This document shows positions 35,813 through 46,200 of a DNA stretch of 64,000 nucleotides, one piece after another. This DNA is from Nonomuraea sediminis. GTDB lineage: Bacteria > Actinomycetota > Actinomycetes > Streptosporangiales > Streptosporangiaceae. The stretch covers positions 496,001 through 560,000 of the forward strand of contig NZ_JAHDTI010000001.1 of NCBI RefSeq assembly GCF_018531495.1, given 5' to 3'. Below the pieces are notes generated by a model. The model was given only the letters and a program-made list of their open reading frames with translations. It did not search any database and was not told the origin of the DNA. Each line of letters begins with the position of its first letter. Position 1 is the first letter of the stretch. The translations under genes and the position numbers were made by a program.

Positions 35813-38800
35813 CAGATTTCCTTAAGGGCAGAGGACAGTTGCAGGAGGCCGCGCCGCAATACCGGCGCGACGGTCGGCAGCCGGGCCGTGTGGCCGTTCG
35901 GGCCTGTCGTGTAGCTGGTCCAGCCGCTGGTCTCGTCCTCGACCCAGGACCAGGCGCCGTTCTTCTCCTTGGGGGTCGGGATGAGGATGGTGGTCACGCC
36001 GTCCGCGGTGGTCGTCTGGTCGGTCAGGCCCCCGTTGACGCGGAAGGTCACGTTCATCGCGGCCAGGGCATCGGTCACGAACCGCGGCGGCAGCGCCAGC
36101 TTGACCGTCGGCAGCACGGCCGTGGTGGCGTGGACGGCGGCCCGCGGGTCGACGAGCATGGACACCTGCTTCGCCGTCGTGCCGTCGAAGGGCAGGTAGA
36201 GGTAGTTGTCGTCCATGCCGATGGGGGCGAGGTACGCCGAGGACGCCGACCCGGCCTGCTGGACGACGTTGAAGCGTGAATAGTCGTCCTGCGCGAAGTA
36301 GCCGATCAGCCCGTCGCCGAGCTGGGCGATGTTGCCGAGCTCGATCGGGAAGTGGTAGCCGGTTATGGCGGGCTGCGCAGGCTCGAAGGTGTATTGCCAG
36401 CTCGGGTCCGGGTACGGCGGGCCGTCCAGCTCGAACTGCAGCTGCGCGCGGACCATGGCGAGGGGGCGGCCCATGAGGACGGCGAGGTTCTGGTCGAACA
36501 CGGCCCCCATCGGCACCGTCGTCCACAGCGTTTCGTCGATGGCCTGCAGGAAGGCGGTGAACGTCGCCGGTCCCTGTTGTGACAGGGCCTTCAGGAAGGG
36601 CCCGAAATGCGGGATGGCGTCGGCGATCTCCTCGAGGGTGAGGTAGGGGCTGCCGGGCAGCGGCGTCCAGTAGACCTCCGGCTGGTCCGAGACGTCATAA
36701 CCGACCGACATCTCCCCCAGGCCCGTGCCTTGGGCGTCATAGGCCATGAGAGACGCGTCCAGGTGATTGGGCAGCACCCAGCCGCACACCGGATCGGCCC
36801 CCGGCTCCGCGGGGCCGAATTTCACCGTGTCGTCGGTCGCCGACAACAGGTCGAAGTGGAGGCGAGCCGGCTGGAGCAGGGCCGGCGGCAGCTGGACGTA
36901 GGTGGCCGTGCTGTCGACGCACTGGTGGCCGAAGACCTCCGTGATGGACGCCGTGCCCGCCGTGGCGACGAGGTCCTGGGACACCTGCGCGGTCAGTTCG
37001 GTCGGGCTGACATACGTGGTGTCGAGCGCCGCGCCGTTCCAGGCCAGCACGGATTGCGGGGCGAAGCCGACCCCGGTCGCGGTGAGCGTGAAGGCCGCCG
37101 CCCCCGCCACGACCGACTGCGGATCGAGGGTGCCGATCGCCGGTCCGGCCGAGACGGTGAAGGACGCGGCGGGCGAGGCCACGCCGCCCGACTTCACGGT
37201 GATGGCGAAGCTGCCCGGCTCCATGACGAAGTTGGCCGGAACGTAGCAGGTGATCTCGGTGCTGCCGGCGACGGTGGCGGTCAGCGCGATGTCGTTCCAG
37301 CTGACGATGCTGTTGGAGCCGAACCCCGACCCGGTGATGGTGATGGCGATCTGCGCGGACGGCGCCGTGCCGGCCTGGATCAGGTTCGGCGACACCTGGG
37401 TGATGACCGGGCCCGCGGCTGCGGCGGAGGGCGGCGAGGGAGCCTGGCCGGCCGTGATCGCGAACGGCACGGGAGTGGACGTGCGCACGGGCATCAGGTC
37501 GGGAGGAAGGTAGACGCTTTCCGTCGTCCGCTCCTCGGGATCGATCGGCCACAGAGCCTGGCCCCACTCGTCCACCAGCAGCAGGTTCTCGAAGGAGAAC
37601 TGCCCGGCGCGCCAGGGCTGGAAGCCGCTCGGCGGGATGGCGCCCGACGGTATCGGCGGCAGGGCAGCCGGGTAACCGTCGACGTCGCCGATGAGGTCCG
37701 GCAGCGGCGGGTCCGTGGTGGGCGCGGCGGTGCCGGGGCTCAGGAACACCCCGGCCATGCCGAGCCGGAGCTGCTCGTTGAAGCCGTTGAGCGACTGTGA
37801 CAGCAGGTCCCAGCTGTCGTTGGTCTGGACGAAGTCGAGCAGCGCCTGGAACGCCTCCGTCTCCTGCGGGTCCAGGCCGGGAGTGTTCTGCAGGAAGGCC
37901 TGGATGCGCGCCTTCATGTTGACGGTGGCGGTCGTGCTCAGCTGGATGAGCCCGCCAGGGGTGGCCGCCGTCCCGACGCTCTGCGACGTTCCGTTCCAGA
38001 CGAAGGCGCCGTCCTGGAAGGTCCAGTTCGGCTCGTCCGGCGTGCCGTAGGAGATCGGGTAATAGGTGGCCTGCCAGATCAGCAGCAGCGGGTGCCACGG
38101 ATTCTGCGTCCAGACCAGTACGCCGCCGGTGGGATAGGCGCCGGTATAGCTCGCCGGGTCTCCCATGGCCGTCTGCACCTCGGCCGGCGTGCTGTCGGGA
38201 ATGACCGCGCTGATCGCGGCGGCGTTGACCGGGTCGGTGAGGAAGAACTCGTCGACGAGGCTCGCCGCCAGGTCGGTCGTCCACGGGACGCCGCTGACCG
38301 CGGAGAGGTCGGGCTGGGCGATGGTCAGGCCCTGGGTCGAGGCGGTGACGGTCGTGTCGTCGTAGGTGAAGGCCGTGACGAGTTGCGAGGAGAAGCGGCA
38401 GGACGCCGTCCCGCCGGTGCCGACGATGCCGGAGGCGCCGGCGCCGCTGATCAGCACCACCGGGTCGTTCGGCAGGTGGAAGGGGGCGGCGGACGTCCGC
38501 TTCAGTATCCGGCAGTCGGGCAGCTGCTGCTGGGTGCCGTACGCGGCGATCGCGGTCTGCAGCGCGTCCGGTGTGGCGCCGCTCGGCACCAGGGCGGCCA
38601 GCTCCTGGACCTTCTGCAGCTGATCCGCCGTCTGCTGGGCGATGCTGTCCTGCACGGACGGATCGATCAGCGCCTGGAGCCCGCTCTGGTCGTCCAGCCC
38701 GTGGATGCTGGTGCTGCCGGAGAAGAGCCAGGGCCAGCTGACGTACTTCCACCAGGCCACATAGAGCTGGGCCTGGAGCGCCGCCAGCTGACGCAGGGCG

Positions 38801-39981
38801 TCGTCGAGCTTTTCCTGGTCGCCACAGAGCGTCGCGAGCCAGGCCGACTCCTTGTCCCGCTCGGTGGAGGAGATGGTCTCGGTGCTGCCGGGAGCGTCCA
38901 CGATCCTCCAGCCGTAGCCGCCGTGATAGCGCTGGAAGAAACTGGCCTGCAGCTTCTCGGCGAGGAGCGCGGCGCCGTCCGGTTCGTCGAGGACGTCGAG
39001 CAGGCCGAGCTGGAACGCCTCCAGGAGGTCGGCGTCGACGGAGACCTCGAGGTGGGCGGCCTGCGCCGCCACCATGGCGGTCAGCGCCTCGGCCGAGGTG
39101 TTGCCCACGCTGAGGGACACCGGCGAAGCACCGCCGGGCGCTCCGCCGGCCGGGACCGCGGCGGTCTGCCAGGTGACGCCGCAGGCCGACCCGACGAGGA
39201 AGGTCGTCTGGGTGGTCAGGGACGGGTCAGTGCCGGACGGCAGGGTCCAGCCCAGCGCCTGCAGCGCGGTGGCGAAATCCTCGGCGTCCACGCCCGCCAG
39301 CGGATCGTCCTGCGGATCGGAGAACCAGCCCAGCACCTGGTAGCTCAGCGTGTCGTCGGACCCGTCGCCCAGCACGTCCACGAAGGAGAAGACGTTGTTG
39401 TTCTGCGGCTGGTAGAAGGCGAAGGCGGGGTTGCCGGGCGCCACCGCCGTGAGATGCAGGGTGTCGCCGCTCTCCGTCCAGCCGCCAAGCTCGACGTTGC
39501 GGCCGATGCGGATGGCCACCGGCATGTTCTGCTGCTCGGCGACATAGAGCGACGCCTCGCCGGCGACCGTCGTCGGGGACGGCGGCGCGGTCCAGACGTA
39601 GTCGCTCTCGACGATCCACGCCGTCGCCTGGCAGCTCGTCGCCGCGCCGTTCATGCGCACGATCAGCCAGCGGTTGGGAACGGGCGGGTACGTGGTGACG
39701 CCGCTGACCGGGTCCTGCGCGCCCCGGGTGAGGGCATCCGGCATGCGCCATTTGAGGTAGACGCCGTTGTAGTACTGCGACGACGGCACATTGTGCACGA
39801 GGTCGGACGAGGTGAAGTTCGGGTCGTTGCCGCTCATGCTCGCCTGGGCGTTCGCGCACATGTGCAGGGCGCCGTACTCCATCTGCGTCCGCATGAAGGG
39901 GTTGCCGCTCAGGCGCACGTGGTCGTTGACCACGAAGGCTTCGACCGTCATGGGTACGAGAAGGGGCTGGGAGCCGCTCAT
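35812..39981 (-). CDS. Giant unknown protein (1389 aa) with two IPT/TIG-like domains
   Basis: No signal peptide. The N-terminal about 220 residues are beta-rich (MSGSQPLLVPMTVEAFVVND). A mostly helical central region (about 290-480) follows, with EAFQLGLLDVLDEPDG and a Trp-rich YVAWWKYVSWPWLF. About 480-850 is mixed, including WHPLLLIWQATYYPISYG. Two tandem IPT/TIG-like Ig units lie at about 890-1060, each with a G-x-GF-x-SxxxxxWN core. The C-terminal about 330 residues are unclassified and contain YIFAQDDYSRF-like and VLPTVKLALPPRFV segments. It starts at ATG 39981 in a four-base overlap with the 1080-aa gene; the same frame stays open upstream to 42924 but only as antisense-like shadow. Confidence 0.82.
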   Translation of the reverse strand: MSGSQPLLVPMTVEAFVVNDHVRLSGNPFMRTQMEYGALHMCANAQASMSGNDPNFTSSDLVHNVPSSQYYNGVYLKWRMPDALTRGAQDPVSGVTTYPPVPNRWLIVRMNGAATSCQATAWIVESDYVWTAPPSPTTVAGEASLYVAEQQNMPVAIRIGRNVELGGWTESGDTLHLTAVAPGNPAFAFYQPQNNNVFSFVDVLGDGSDDTLSYQVLGWFSDPQDDPLAGVDAEDFATALQALGWTLPSGTDPSLTTQTTFLVGSACGVTWQTAAVPAGGAPGGASPVSLSVGNTSAEALTAMVAAQAAHLEVSVDADLLEAFQLGLLDVLDEPDGAALLAEKLQASFFQRYHGGYGWRIVDAPGSTETISSTERDKESAWLATLCGDQEKLDDALRQLAALQAQLYVAWWKYVSWPWLFSGSTSIHGLDDQSGLQALIDPSVQDSIAQQTADQLQKVQELAALVPSGATPDALQTAIAAYGTQQQLPDCRILKRTSAAPFHLPNDPVVLISGAGASGIVGTGGTASCRFSSQLVTAFTYDDTTVTASTQGLTIAQPDLSAVSGVPWTTDLAASLVDEFFLTDPVNAAAISAVIPDSTPAEVQTAMGDPASYTGAYPTGGVLVWTQNPWHPLLLIWQATYYPISYGTPDEPNWTFQDGAFVWNGTSQSVGTAATPGGLIQLSTTATVNMKARIQAFLQNTPGLDPQETEAFQALLDFVQTNDSWDLLSQSLNGFNEQLRLGMAGVFLSPGTAAPTTDPPLPDLIGDVDGYPAALPPIPSGAIPPSGFQPWRAGQFSFENLLLVDEWGQALWPIDPEERTTESVYLPPDLMPVRTSTPVPFAITAGQAPSPPSAAAAGPVITQVSPNLIQAGTAPSAQIAITITGSGFGSNSIVSWNDIALTATVAGSTEITCYVPANFVMEPGSFAITVKSGGVASPAASFTVSAGPAIGTLDPQSVVAGAAAFTLTATGVGFAPQSVLAWNGAALDTTYVSPTELTAQVSQDLVATAGTASITEVFGHQCVDSTATYVQLPPALLQPARLHFDLLSATDDTVKFGPAEPGADPVCGWVLPNHLDASLMAYDAQGTGLGEMSVGYDVSDQPEVYWTPLPGSPYLTLEEIADAIPHFGPFLKALSQQGPATFTAFLQAIDETLWTTVPMGAVFDQNLAVLMGRPLAMVRAQLQFELDGPPYPDPSWQYTFEPAQPAITGYHFPIELGNIAQLGDGLIGYFAQDDYSRFNVVQQAGSASSAYLAPIGMDDNYLYLPFDGTTAKQVSMLVDPRAAVHATTAVLPTVKLALPPRFVTDALAAMNVTFRVNGGLTDQTTTADGVTTILIPTPKEKNGAWSWVEDETSGWTSYTTGPNGHTARLPTVAPVLRRGLLQLSSALKEI

Positions 39982-42900
39982 GAGTTCCTCGGGATGAAGG
40001 TTTGTGATTCCGGGGCCCGCACGACCTGCAGGGCATAGGCGCCTGAGCCGAATCCGCAGGTCACGGTCAGGGTGAAGTCGCCGGTCCCGGCGACGACGGT
40101 GCCGGGTTCGAGCAGGCCGGCGGCGGGCTGCGGCGCGATGACGTCGAATGTCAGGGCGTTCGAGGTCAGCCCGCCCGACACCACGGTGATCGCCGCCTGC
40201 CCGGCGGCCGTCAGCAGGGCGGCGGGCACCGTGGCCGTGACCTGCTCGGTGTCGTCGACCTCCGTGGTGAGCACCGTGGTGTCCCAGTAGACCTTCGCGT
40301 CGGTGCCGAAGTTGACGCCGTCGATCGTCAGTGTCACCACCGGGCTCTGGGCGAGCGCGAGGGCGACGGCGGGCGAGATCAGGGTGAGGGTGGGCCGGGG
40401 GCCGGTGATGGTGAAGGTGGCCGGCTGCGATGACGCCTCGCCCGCCAGGACCGTGACCGACGCGGTGCCCTGGGCGGCGAGCAGGTCCTTGGGGACCGCC
40501 GCCACAAGCTGCCTGCCGTCCGTGACGACCCGGGTGGGCAGCGGCGAGCCGTTCCACTGCACGACGCTGCCGCCGTCGAAGCCCGTGCCCTGCACGGTCA
40601 GGGCGAAGCCCAGCGCGCCGGCCGGTTGCAGGGCGGGTTCCAGGAGGTCGATGGCCGCTCCGGCGTCCACCACGGTGAAGGTCGCATCGTTCGAGGTGGC
40701 CTCGCCCGAGGTGACGGTCACGGTGGCCGTACCGGGATCGGCGAGGTCCGCCTCGGTGACGACGGCTGTCACCTCCAGCGCGCTGACCACATGAGTGGCG
40801 AGATCCGTGCCGTTCCACCGCACCTTGGCGTCGGCGCCGAAGCCCCGCCCCCGCACCGTCAGGGTGAGCTGCTCGCTGTCGGCGACGGCCACGTCCGGCG
40901 CAAGCTCGTCGATGGCCAGCGCGGCGTCGATGGTGAAGGTCAGGGGCTCCGACGTGGCGCCGCCGCTGGTGACCGTCACGGTGGCGGTTCCGGCTTGGGC
41001 GACCCGGTCGGCGGACACGGCGGCCTGGAGTTGCCGGTCGCTGACGAAGGTGGTGGTGAGCGGGGTGCCGTTCCAGTGCACGACGGCGTCGTCGGCGAAG
41101 GGCAGGACGCCGGCCGCGCTCTCCAGCAGGCCGGCGAGGGACGCGGCCTGGAGCACGCCGCCGACCGCTCCGTCGGCCGGTGTCCGCTGCGGCGGCGTGA
41201 CCGGCGTGGCGTTGCTGATCTGCGTGCCGACCGCGGCGGGCAGGGTGAGGCAGCGCGGGTGGATCCCGTCGTCCTCGGCGCCGAAGCGCAGGCCCTGGTA
41301 CGGCTCGCTCAGCCGGACGGTGTCGGGCACGCCCTGGAACAGCGACAGGCGGACCGCCGGAGCCGGGCAGTCGTCCCGGATGACCGGCAGCGGCGCTCCA
41401 CCCAGAGTGGGCGCGACCACGAGAGCCGGCCAGCCGGCGACGAGCTGCGAGCGGATCAGCACCCCGGTCACGCCGGTGCCGCCGGCCGCGCCCATCGACA
41501 GCCGCGTACGGTGCCGCGCCACGGCGGCCTCCAGCCGCGGCCGGCAGGACGACAGGAGAGCGAGGTCCGCCGAGCCGTGCACCGCCAGGCTGAGCGCGCC
41601 GGCGACGGCGGCGTCGATCCAGCCCTGGTCCACGTAGAAGAAGCGGATCGACTCCGCCGGCAGCATGCGGGGATCGGGCACCAGGTGCGAGAACGGCACC
41701 GGGCGCAGCAGCGTGAGGTTGGCGAGCCAGCCGGCGATCGCGTCGATCTCCTCCTGGAGGTCGGTCGTCACCGCCTGCGCGGCCTCCGGCAGCGCCAGCA
41801 CGTCCCGCGGGTGCAGGGTCCTGCGCCGGGGCCGACGGCTTGCGGGGCGGGCAGGGCGGTCGCCGTCGCGTACCGACGCCAGGACGTCCGTCCACGTCCG
41901 TCCCAGGCCGGCGCCCATGCGGGAGGAGAAGTACGCCCGCGTCGGCTTCGGCGCGAGATCGACCTGGCGGCCGAGGGCCATGCGCTGCGACAGCCGGCCC
42001 AGCGCCGCGCGGGCCGACTGGCGGTAGCCGTTGATCGACCGGGCGAACGCGCTGTCGGCGAGGGCCAGCTGCCGGCCGATGTTCCACGCCGCCGCGTAGC
42101 TGAGATCGAACAGCCCTTCTTCCGCGAGATAGATCATCAGGGCGTCGGCGCTGGTGGCCTGGCGCGGATCGACCTGCGGGTCGCCGACCGCCGGCAGGGG
42201 TTGCGGGACGGTCGGGCTGAAGGGCCCGCGATACCAGGCGAAGCTGGTCTCGCCGGTTCCTGCGACGAACGTCAGGGGCGCGTAGCCGTTGCCCAGGTGG
42301 GAGAGCACCGCCGGATCGACGCCCGAGGAAGAGGCGACCGGCAGGCACAGGGCGGGGGTGGCCTGCTCGCTGTCGATCAGCCCTTGCACGAGCTGGGTGA
42401 AGCTCTCTCCGGTCTGCGGCAAGGAGACGAAGGTCCAGCCGGTCAGCGTCACCAGCTGGACGTCCTTGGGGCCGCTGCCGCCCTGCCGCTGCGGGATCGG
42501 CGTGCCGTCGGGGCCGAGATAGTCGGCGTACCCCTCCAGCGAGACCAGATGAGCGTAGTAGCGCAGCGGCGTGGCGTTCCCCTGCCGGGTGTCGGCGACC
42601 GCCAGCCGGTTCGCCAGCAGGACCGACAGCAGCGCCTCGCCTTCCCGCGCCGACGGCGCCGCCCGGCAGTGCGCCAGGTAGGGCAGCTCGTCGGTCTGAG
42701 GTACGACGGCGGTGAAGGCGTCCCCGGTGACCGTGATGGTCTGGCACTGCGACGCCAGGGTGGCCTCTGACAGCCAGCCGTCCGGGAACTGCGGTTTGAG
42801 CACGTTCGGGTCGACGGCCGTCAGGTCCTGCACGGTGCAGGTCGCGACCGGATTGTTCGAACCCTGCTGGAGGCGTATCTCGCCGTCGGCGAAGACCAGC

Positions 42901-43220
42901 AGCGCCAGCCACGCCCGGGGGCACGCCGCATCGGGCAGGTCGTCGCCGGGGACGAGGGCGCGCTCCCAGGGCAGCGCCGGGTCGGTGAGCACGACGAAGG
43001 GCAGCGACTGGCCGTAGATGTCCGACGACCCGACCGGCGGGTACACGGTGTGGACGATGCGCTGGTCGATGACGAACTCGGGCGCTTGAACGTCGAAGCC
43101 CTGCTGGAGACTGTAGGCAGGCGTCGAGCCCTGGCCGGAGACGGTGTGCTTGACCGCGATCTGGTGCTCGCCGGGCGCCAGCGCCGGGAAGTGACCGTCG
43201 AAGAACTGGACCGTGCTCAT
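39978..43220 (-). CDS. Giant unknown protein (1080 aa) with tandem IPT/TIG-like repeats
   Basis: No signal peptide. The N-terminal about 330 residues are beta-rich (MSTVQFFDGHFPALAPGEHQ). A helical middle region (about 350-600) contains AAWNIGRQLALADSAFARSI and FFYVDQGWIDAAVAGALSLA. The C-terminal about 380 residues are three full IPT/TIG-like units, each with the pattern VxWNGxxLxTxVV, then AxV, then GTAxVTVxxGxAxS, flanked by degenerate units on either side. The last unit is cut short and ends in RAPESQTFIPRNS. Start and stop overlap both neighbours by four bases. The overall plan, unknown head, helical middle and Ig tail, resembles that of the 1389-aa protein. Confidence 0.82.
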   Translation of the reverse strand: MSTVQFFDGHFPALAPGEHQIAVKHTVSGQGSTPAYSLQQGFDVQAPEFVIDQRIVHTVYPPVGSSDIYGQSLPFVVLTDPALPWERALVPGDDLPDAACPRAWLALLVFADGEIRLQQGSNNPVATCTVQDLTAVDPNVLKPQFPDGWLSEATLASQCQTITVTGDAFTAVVPQTDELPYLAHCRAAPSAREGEALLSVLLANRLAVADTRQGNATPLRYYAHLVSLEGYADYLGPDGTPIPQRQGGSGPKDVQLVTLTGWTFVSLPQTGESFTQLVQGLIDSEQATPALCLPVASSSGVDPAVLSHLGNGYAPLTFVAGTGETSFAWYRGPFSPTVPQPLPAVGDPQVDPRQATSADALMIYLAEEGLFDLSYAAAWNIGRQLALADSAFARSINGYRQSARAALGRLSQRMALGRQVDLAPKPTRAYFSSRMGAGLGRTWTDVLASVRDGDRPARPASRRPRRRTLHPRDVLALPEAAQAVTTDLQEEIDAIAGWLANLTLLRPVPFSHLVPDPRMLPAESIRFFYVDQGWIDAAVAGALSLAVHGSADLALLSSCRPRLEAAVARHRTRLSMGAAGGTGVTGVLIRSQLVAGWPALVVAPTLGGAPLPVIRDDCPAPAVRLSLFQGVPDTVRLSEPYQGLRFGAEDDGIHPRCLTLPAAVGTQISNATPVTPPQRTPADGAVGGVLQAASLAGLLESAAGVLPFADDAVVHWNGTPLTTTFVSDRQLQAAVSADRVAQAGTATVTVTSGGATSEPLTFTIDAALAIDELAPDVAVADSEQLTLTVRGRGFGADAKVRWNGTDLATHVVSALEVTAVVTEADLADPGTATVTVTSGEATSNDATFTVVDAGAAIDLLEPALQPAGALGFALTVQGTGFDGGSVVQWNGSPLPTRVVTDGRQLVAAVPKDLLAAQGTASVTVLAGEASSQPATFTITGPRPTLTLISPAVALALAQSPVVTLTIDGVNFGTDAKVYWDTTVLTTEVDDTEQVTATVPAALLTAAGQAAITVVSGGLTSNALTFDVIAPQPAAGLLEPGTVVAGTGDFTLTVTCGFGSGAYALQVVRAPESQTFIPRNS

Positions 43221-46200
43221 GTGACCACCAGGGGCTCGGCGGCGAAGAGGCTCCCGGCCGTGCCGGCGAAGGAGGTCATCGCATCGTTGGGCGTGTCAGG
43301 GGCGTACTGGAGGTTGCTCAGGCTGGTGAAGATGTCGCCACGCGCCTGCTGGACCGTCGTCGCGGCTATCCCGGAGCTCGCGTCGCAGATCCGGCTGATC
43401 GTGTCCCCGGTGTAGACCGGCACGTCGCCCTGCGGTTGCGCCGAACCGCTGAGCGGTAGCTCCGCGCCGGACAGGCCGAGGTCGATCGAGGCGAGGGCCT
43501 GTTCGACGCTGACGGGCCCGGCGGTGGCGCCCGACTGCGGCACCTGTACGGCGAGCGCCAGGCCGGTGATCTGGTCCGGTACGAGCTGGTCACCGGCCTG
43601 CGGGACCCGCGAGCCGCTCCCGCTGCCCCACAACGAGCTGGGCACGGCCTTGCGCAGCGGCGCGATGTCGAAGGCGGCGGAGACGTCGTTGCCGTCGTTG
43701 TCGGTCAGGGTGACGGTCAGGTCGGAGGTGACGCCGGTCCACCCCAGCGGATAGACGTCGAACGAGTCGCCGTTGAAGGCGTGGGTGGAGCCGGCGGCGG
43801 CCTGGGTCACCGGGATGGGGGTGGCCACCGTACAGGCGAACGTGCTCCCGCGCACCGGCCAGGCCGCGCCGGCGGATTCGGAGGTGCCCGACGGGATCAG
43901 GCCGGCGTCCGGCGTGGCTGACAGGACGTTGGGCGCGTTGGGCAGCATCGTCTCGATGTCGCTCCAGCCGTTGATCTTCGGCCCGGCCTGCTTGCCCTGG
44001 CCGAAGGGGACGGTGAAGGAGATGACCGTCCAGTCGACCGTGATCTCGCCGCCGGTCGGCGGTCCCCAAGACTCGAGGTTGCAGCCCAGCTCCACCTTGA
44101 TGGTCACGGAGGTGATCAGCAGGTTCAGCTTGTACGAGGCCCCGACCGTGATGCCGATGTCGGCGTCGAACCAGAACGGCTTCCAGTTCACGATGATGTC
44201 GGCGTGCGCGTCGAACCAGGCTTTGAGGCCGCCCGACTGGTAGGTGGCCTCGAGCCGGCCGCCGGCCATGATGGCCGCCGGGGTGAGGGCGAGATAGGCG
44301 TCGCCGCTGATGGTGATGGACGCGTCCATCGCCCAGTGGAAGCCCACCGGCGGTACGGCGGGGTAATAGCTGGGGGGCGAGAATCCGGCGTTGTAGCCGC
44401 CCAGCGTCAGCACGAAGTCGCCGGCGTGGGCGTTGTCGCCGTACCAGACGAAGAAGGCGAAACCGCCGGTCAGGACGCACGCCCGATCGAGCAGGAAGGA
44501 GCTGCGGGCCAGCACGGCCTGGGCCGAGAACACGCCCTCGTCAGGCGCGAAACGGACGTCGAAGTCCAGTTCGATGTTGGCGTAGCACGGCCCGCTGTTG
44601 CTCTCCGCGGACTGCGGGAACGTCGCGCGCGCGTCGCCGATCAGCGAGATGACCAGCTCCTGCCCGACCTCGACGAACAGCATCGCCTGGGAGTGGACGA
44701 GGTCGTAGCTGGTGAAGGTGATCCCCGCGGCGAACCACAGCGCCCCGGCCTGGTCGCTCACCCAGGGAGGCGTGGTGCCCATGATGACGCCGAGCACCTT
44801 GACGGGCGTCGGGTCCGTCCCGAACAGGCTCGTGTTGGACGCGGTCGAGCCCGGCAGGACCTGGACGAAGGGGAAGGTCTGCACCTCGTCGATGGTCGGC
44901 AGGCGCAGGTTGGAGTTGTAGCCGAAGCCCAGCGCCGCGCCGGTGACGTAGAACGCCGGCGGGCCGCCGATGGGGTAGCTCAGGTCGCCGAAGAGGAACA
45001 TCGACGGGAAGCCCGAAGGGTCGCCGTAGTACCCGAAGGCCTCGAGAGTCAGCGAGCCGGTCGAGACGACGAGCCCGCCTTCGAGGTCGAGGGCCTTGCT
45101 GCCCGGCGGGGACAGGTTGACCAGGGTGCCGGCGATCTCCAGCGGCGGCTGACGGTAGGCCACGCCGAGGCCCTGGAGGCAGAAATCCGGGGCGAAACTG
45201 GTCAGGGGCGAGCCGATGCCGAGCCCTTGGAGGTTGAGCGTCAGCGGACCGAAGAGCAGCGTCGCGTCCAGCTCGAACCACAGGGCCTGCTCGCTCGACT
45301 GGTACAGGACGCCGATGCGATTGATCGACACCGGTCCGAAGCTGCGCTGGACGGTGTACCAGGTGATCTCGTCCGCCGTCGCCGCCTCGGGCACGGGCGC
45401 GTACGCCTGCGACTGGCTCGAACCGCCGCCCAGGCTGACGCTGACCGGCGAGGTGTCGCTGCCGATCTGCAAGGCGGCCGAGGCGAGGAAGGTCCCAGGA
45501 ACGCCCTTGGTCGGCAGGAGCGGGTAGTCCGCACCGAGGCTTTGGATGAGGTTGTTGATGGCGCTGGGGTCGGTGATCGAGTCGCTGGCGATCAGGACCT
45601 GGAGGTCGCTGATCGAGACGTTCTCGATGTCGGCCAGTTCCTTGCCGACCAGCGGCAGGTCGGACAGGCTGAAAGTCTGGCCGGTGGCCAGGCAGAAGGC
45701 ATAGACGCGCGTCTGGCCGTTCTTGAGGGTGACGAAGGCGGCGTCGCCGTAGGTCCGCGACTGCGCGCCGAACGCCAGGCTGTCGTCCGTGAAATCGTAG
45801 ATCAGCGTGGCGCCGGTCAGCGCCAGGTCGAGGCCGGACGGGATCGTCGGCATGGACGTCCAGCCGAAGGCATTGGCGACGTCGGCGAACCCGAGCGGCT
45901 GCCCCCGGTCGGTCCAGCTCGCGGTCATCTTCTTGTCGGTGGCGTCGAGATCGATCTCGACGTCGAAGAACTGCTCACCGATCTGCAGGCCGCCCTGCAG
46001 CTGGTAGGACAGCTGCCCGCCGGTCGAGGCGATGACCGCCTGAACGGTGATGTCCAGCGGCCCGGTGTCGAGGCCCAGCGTGAACAGGCCCTGCGCCGTT
46101 CCGTACAGCTGCCAGTCATAGTCGCTGCCGGTCTTGCTGAAGGTCATGCCGAAGTCTTCGAACTCGATCTGCTGCAGGCATGACGGCACGTCGACGGCGC

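Noticed and set aside
39982..42924. N-terminal extension of the 1389-aa protein to 2370 aa
   Set aside because: The added sequence is Arg/Pro-rich and overlaps the 1080-aa gene in another frame. The ATG at 39981 makes an ATGA overlap.
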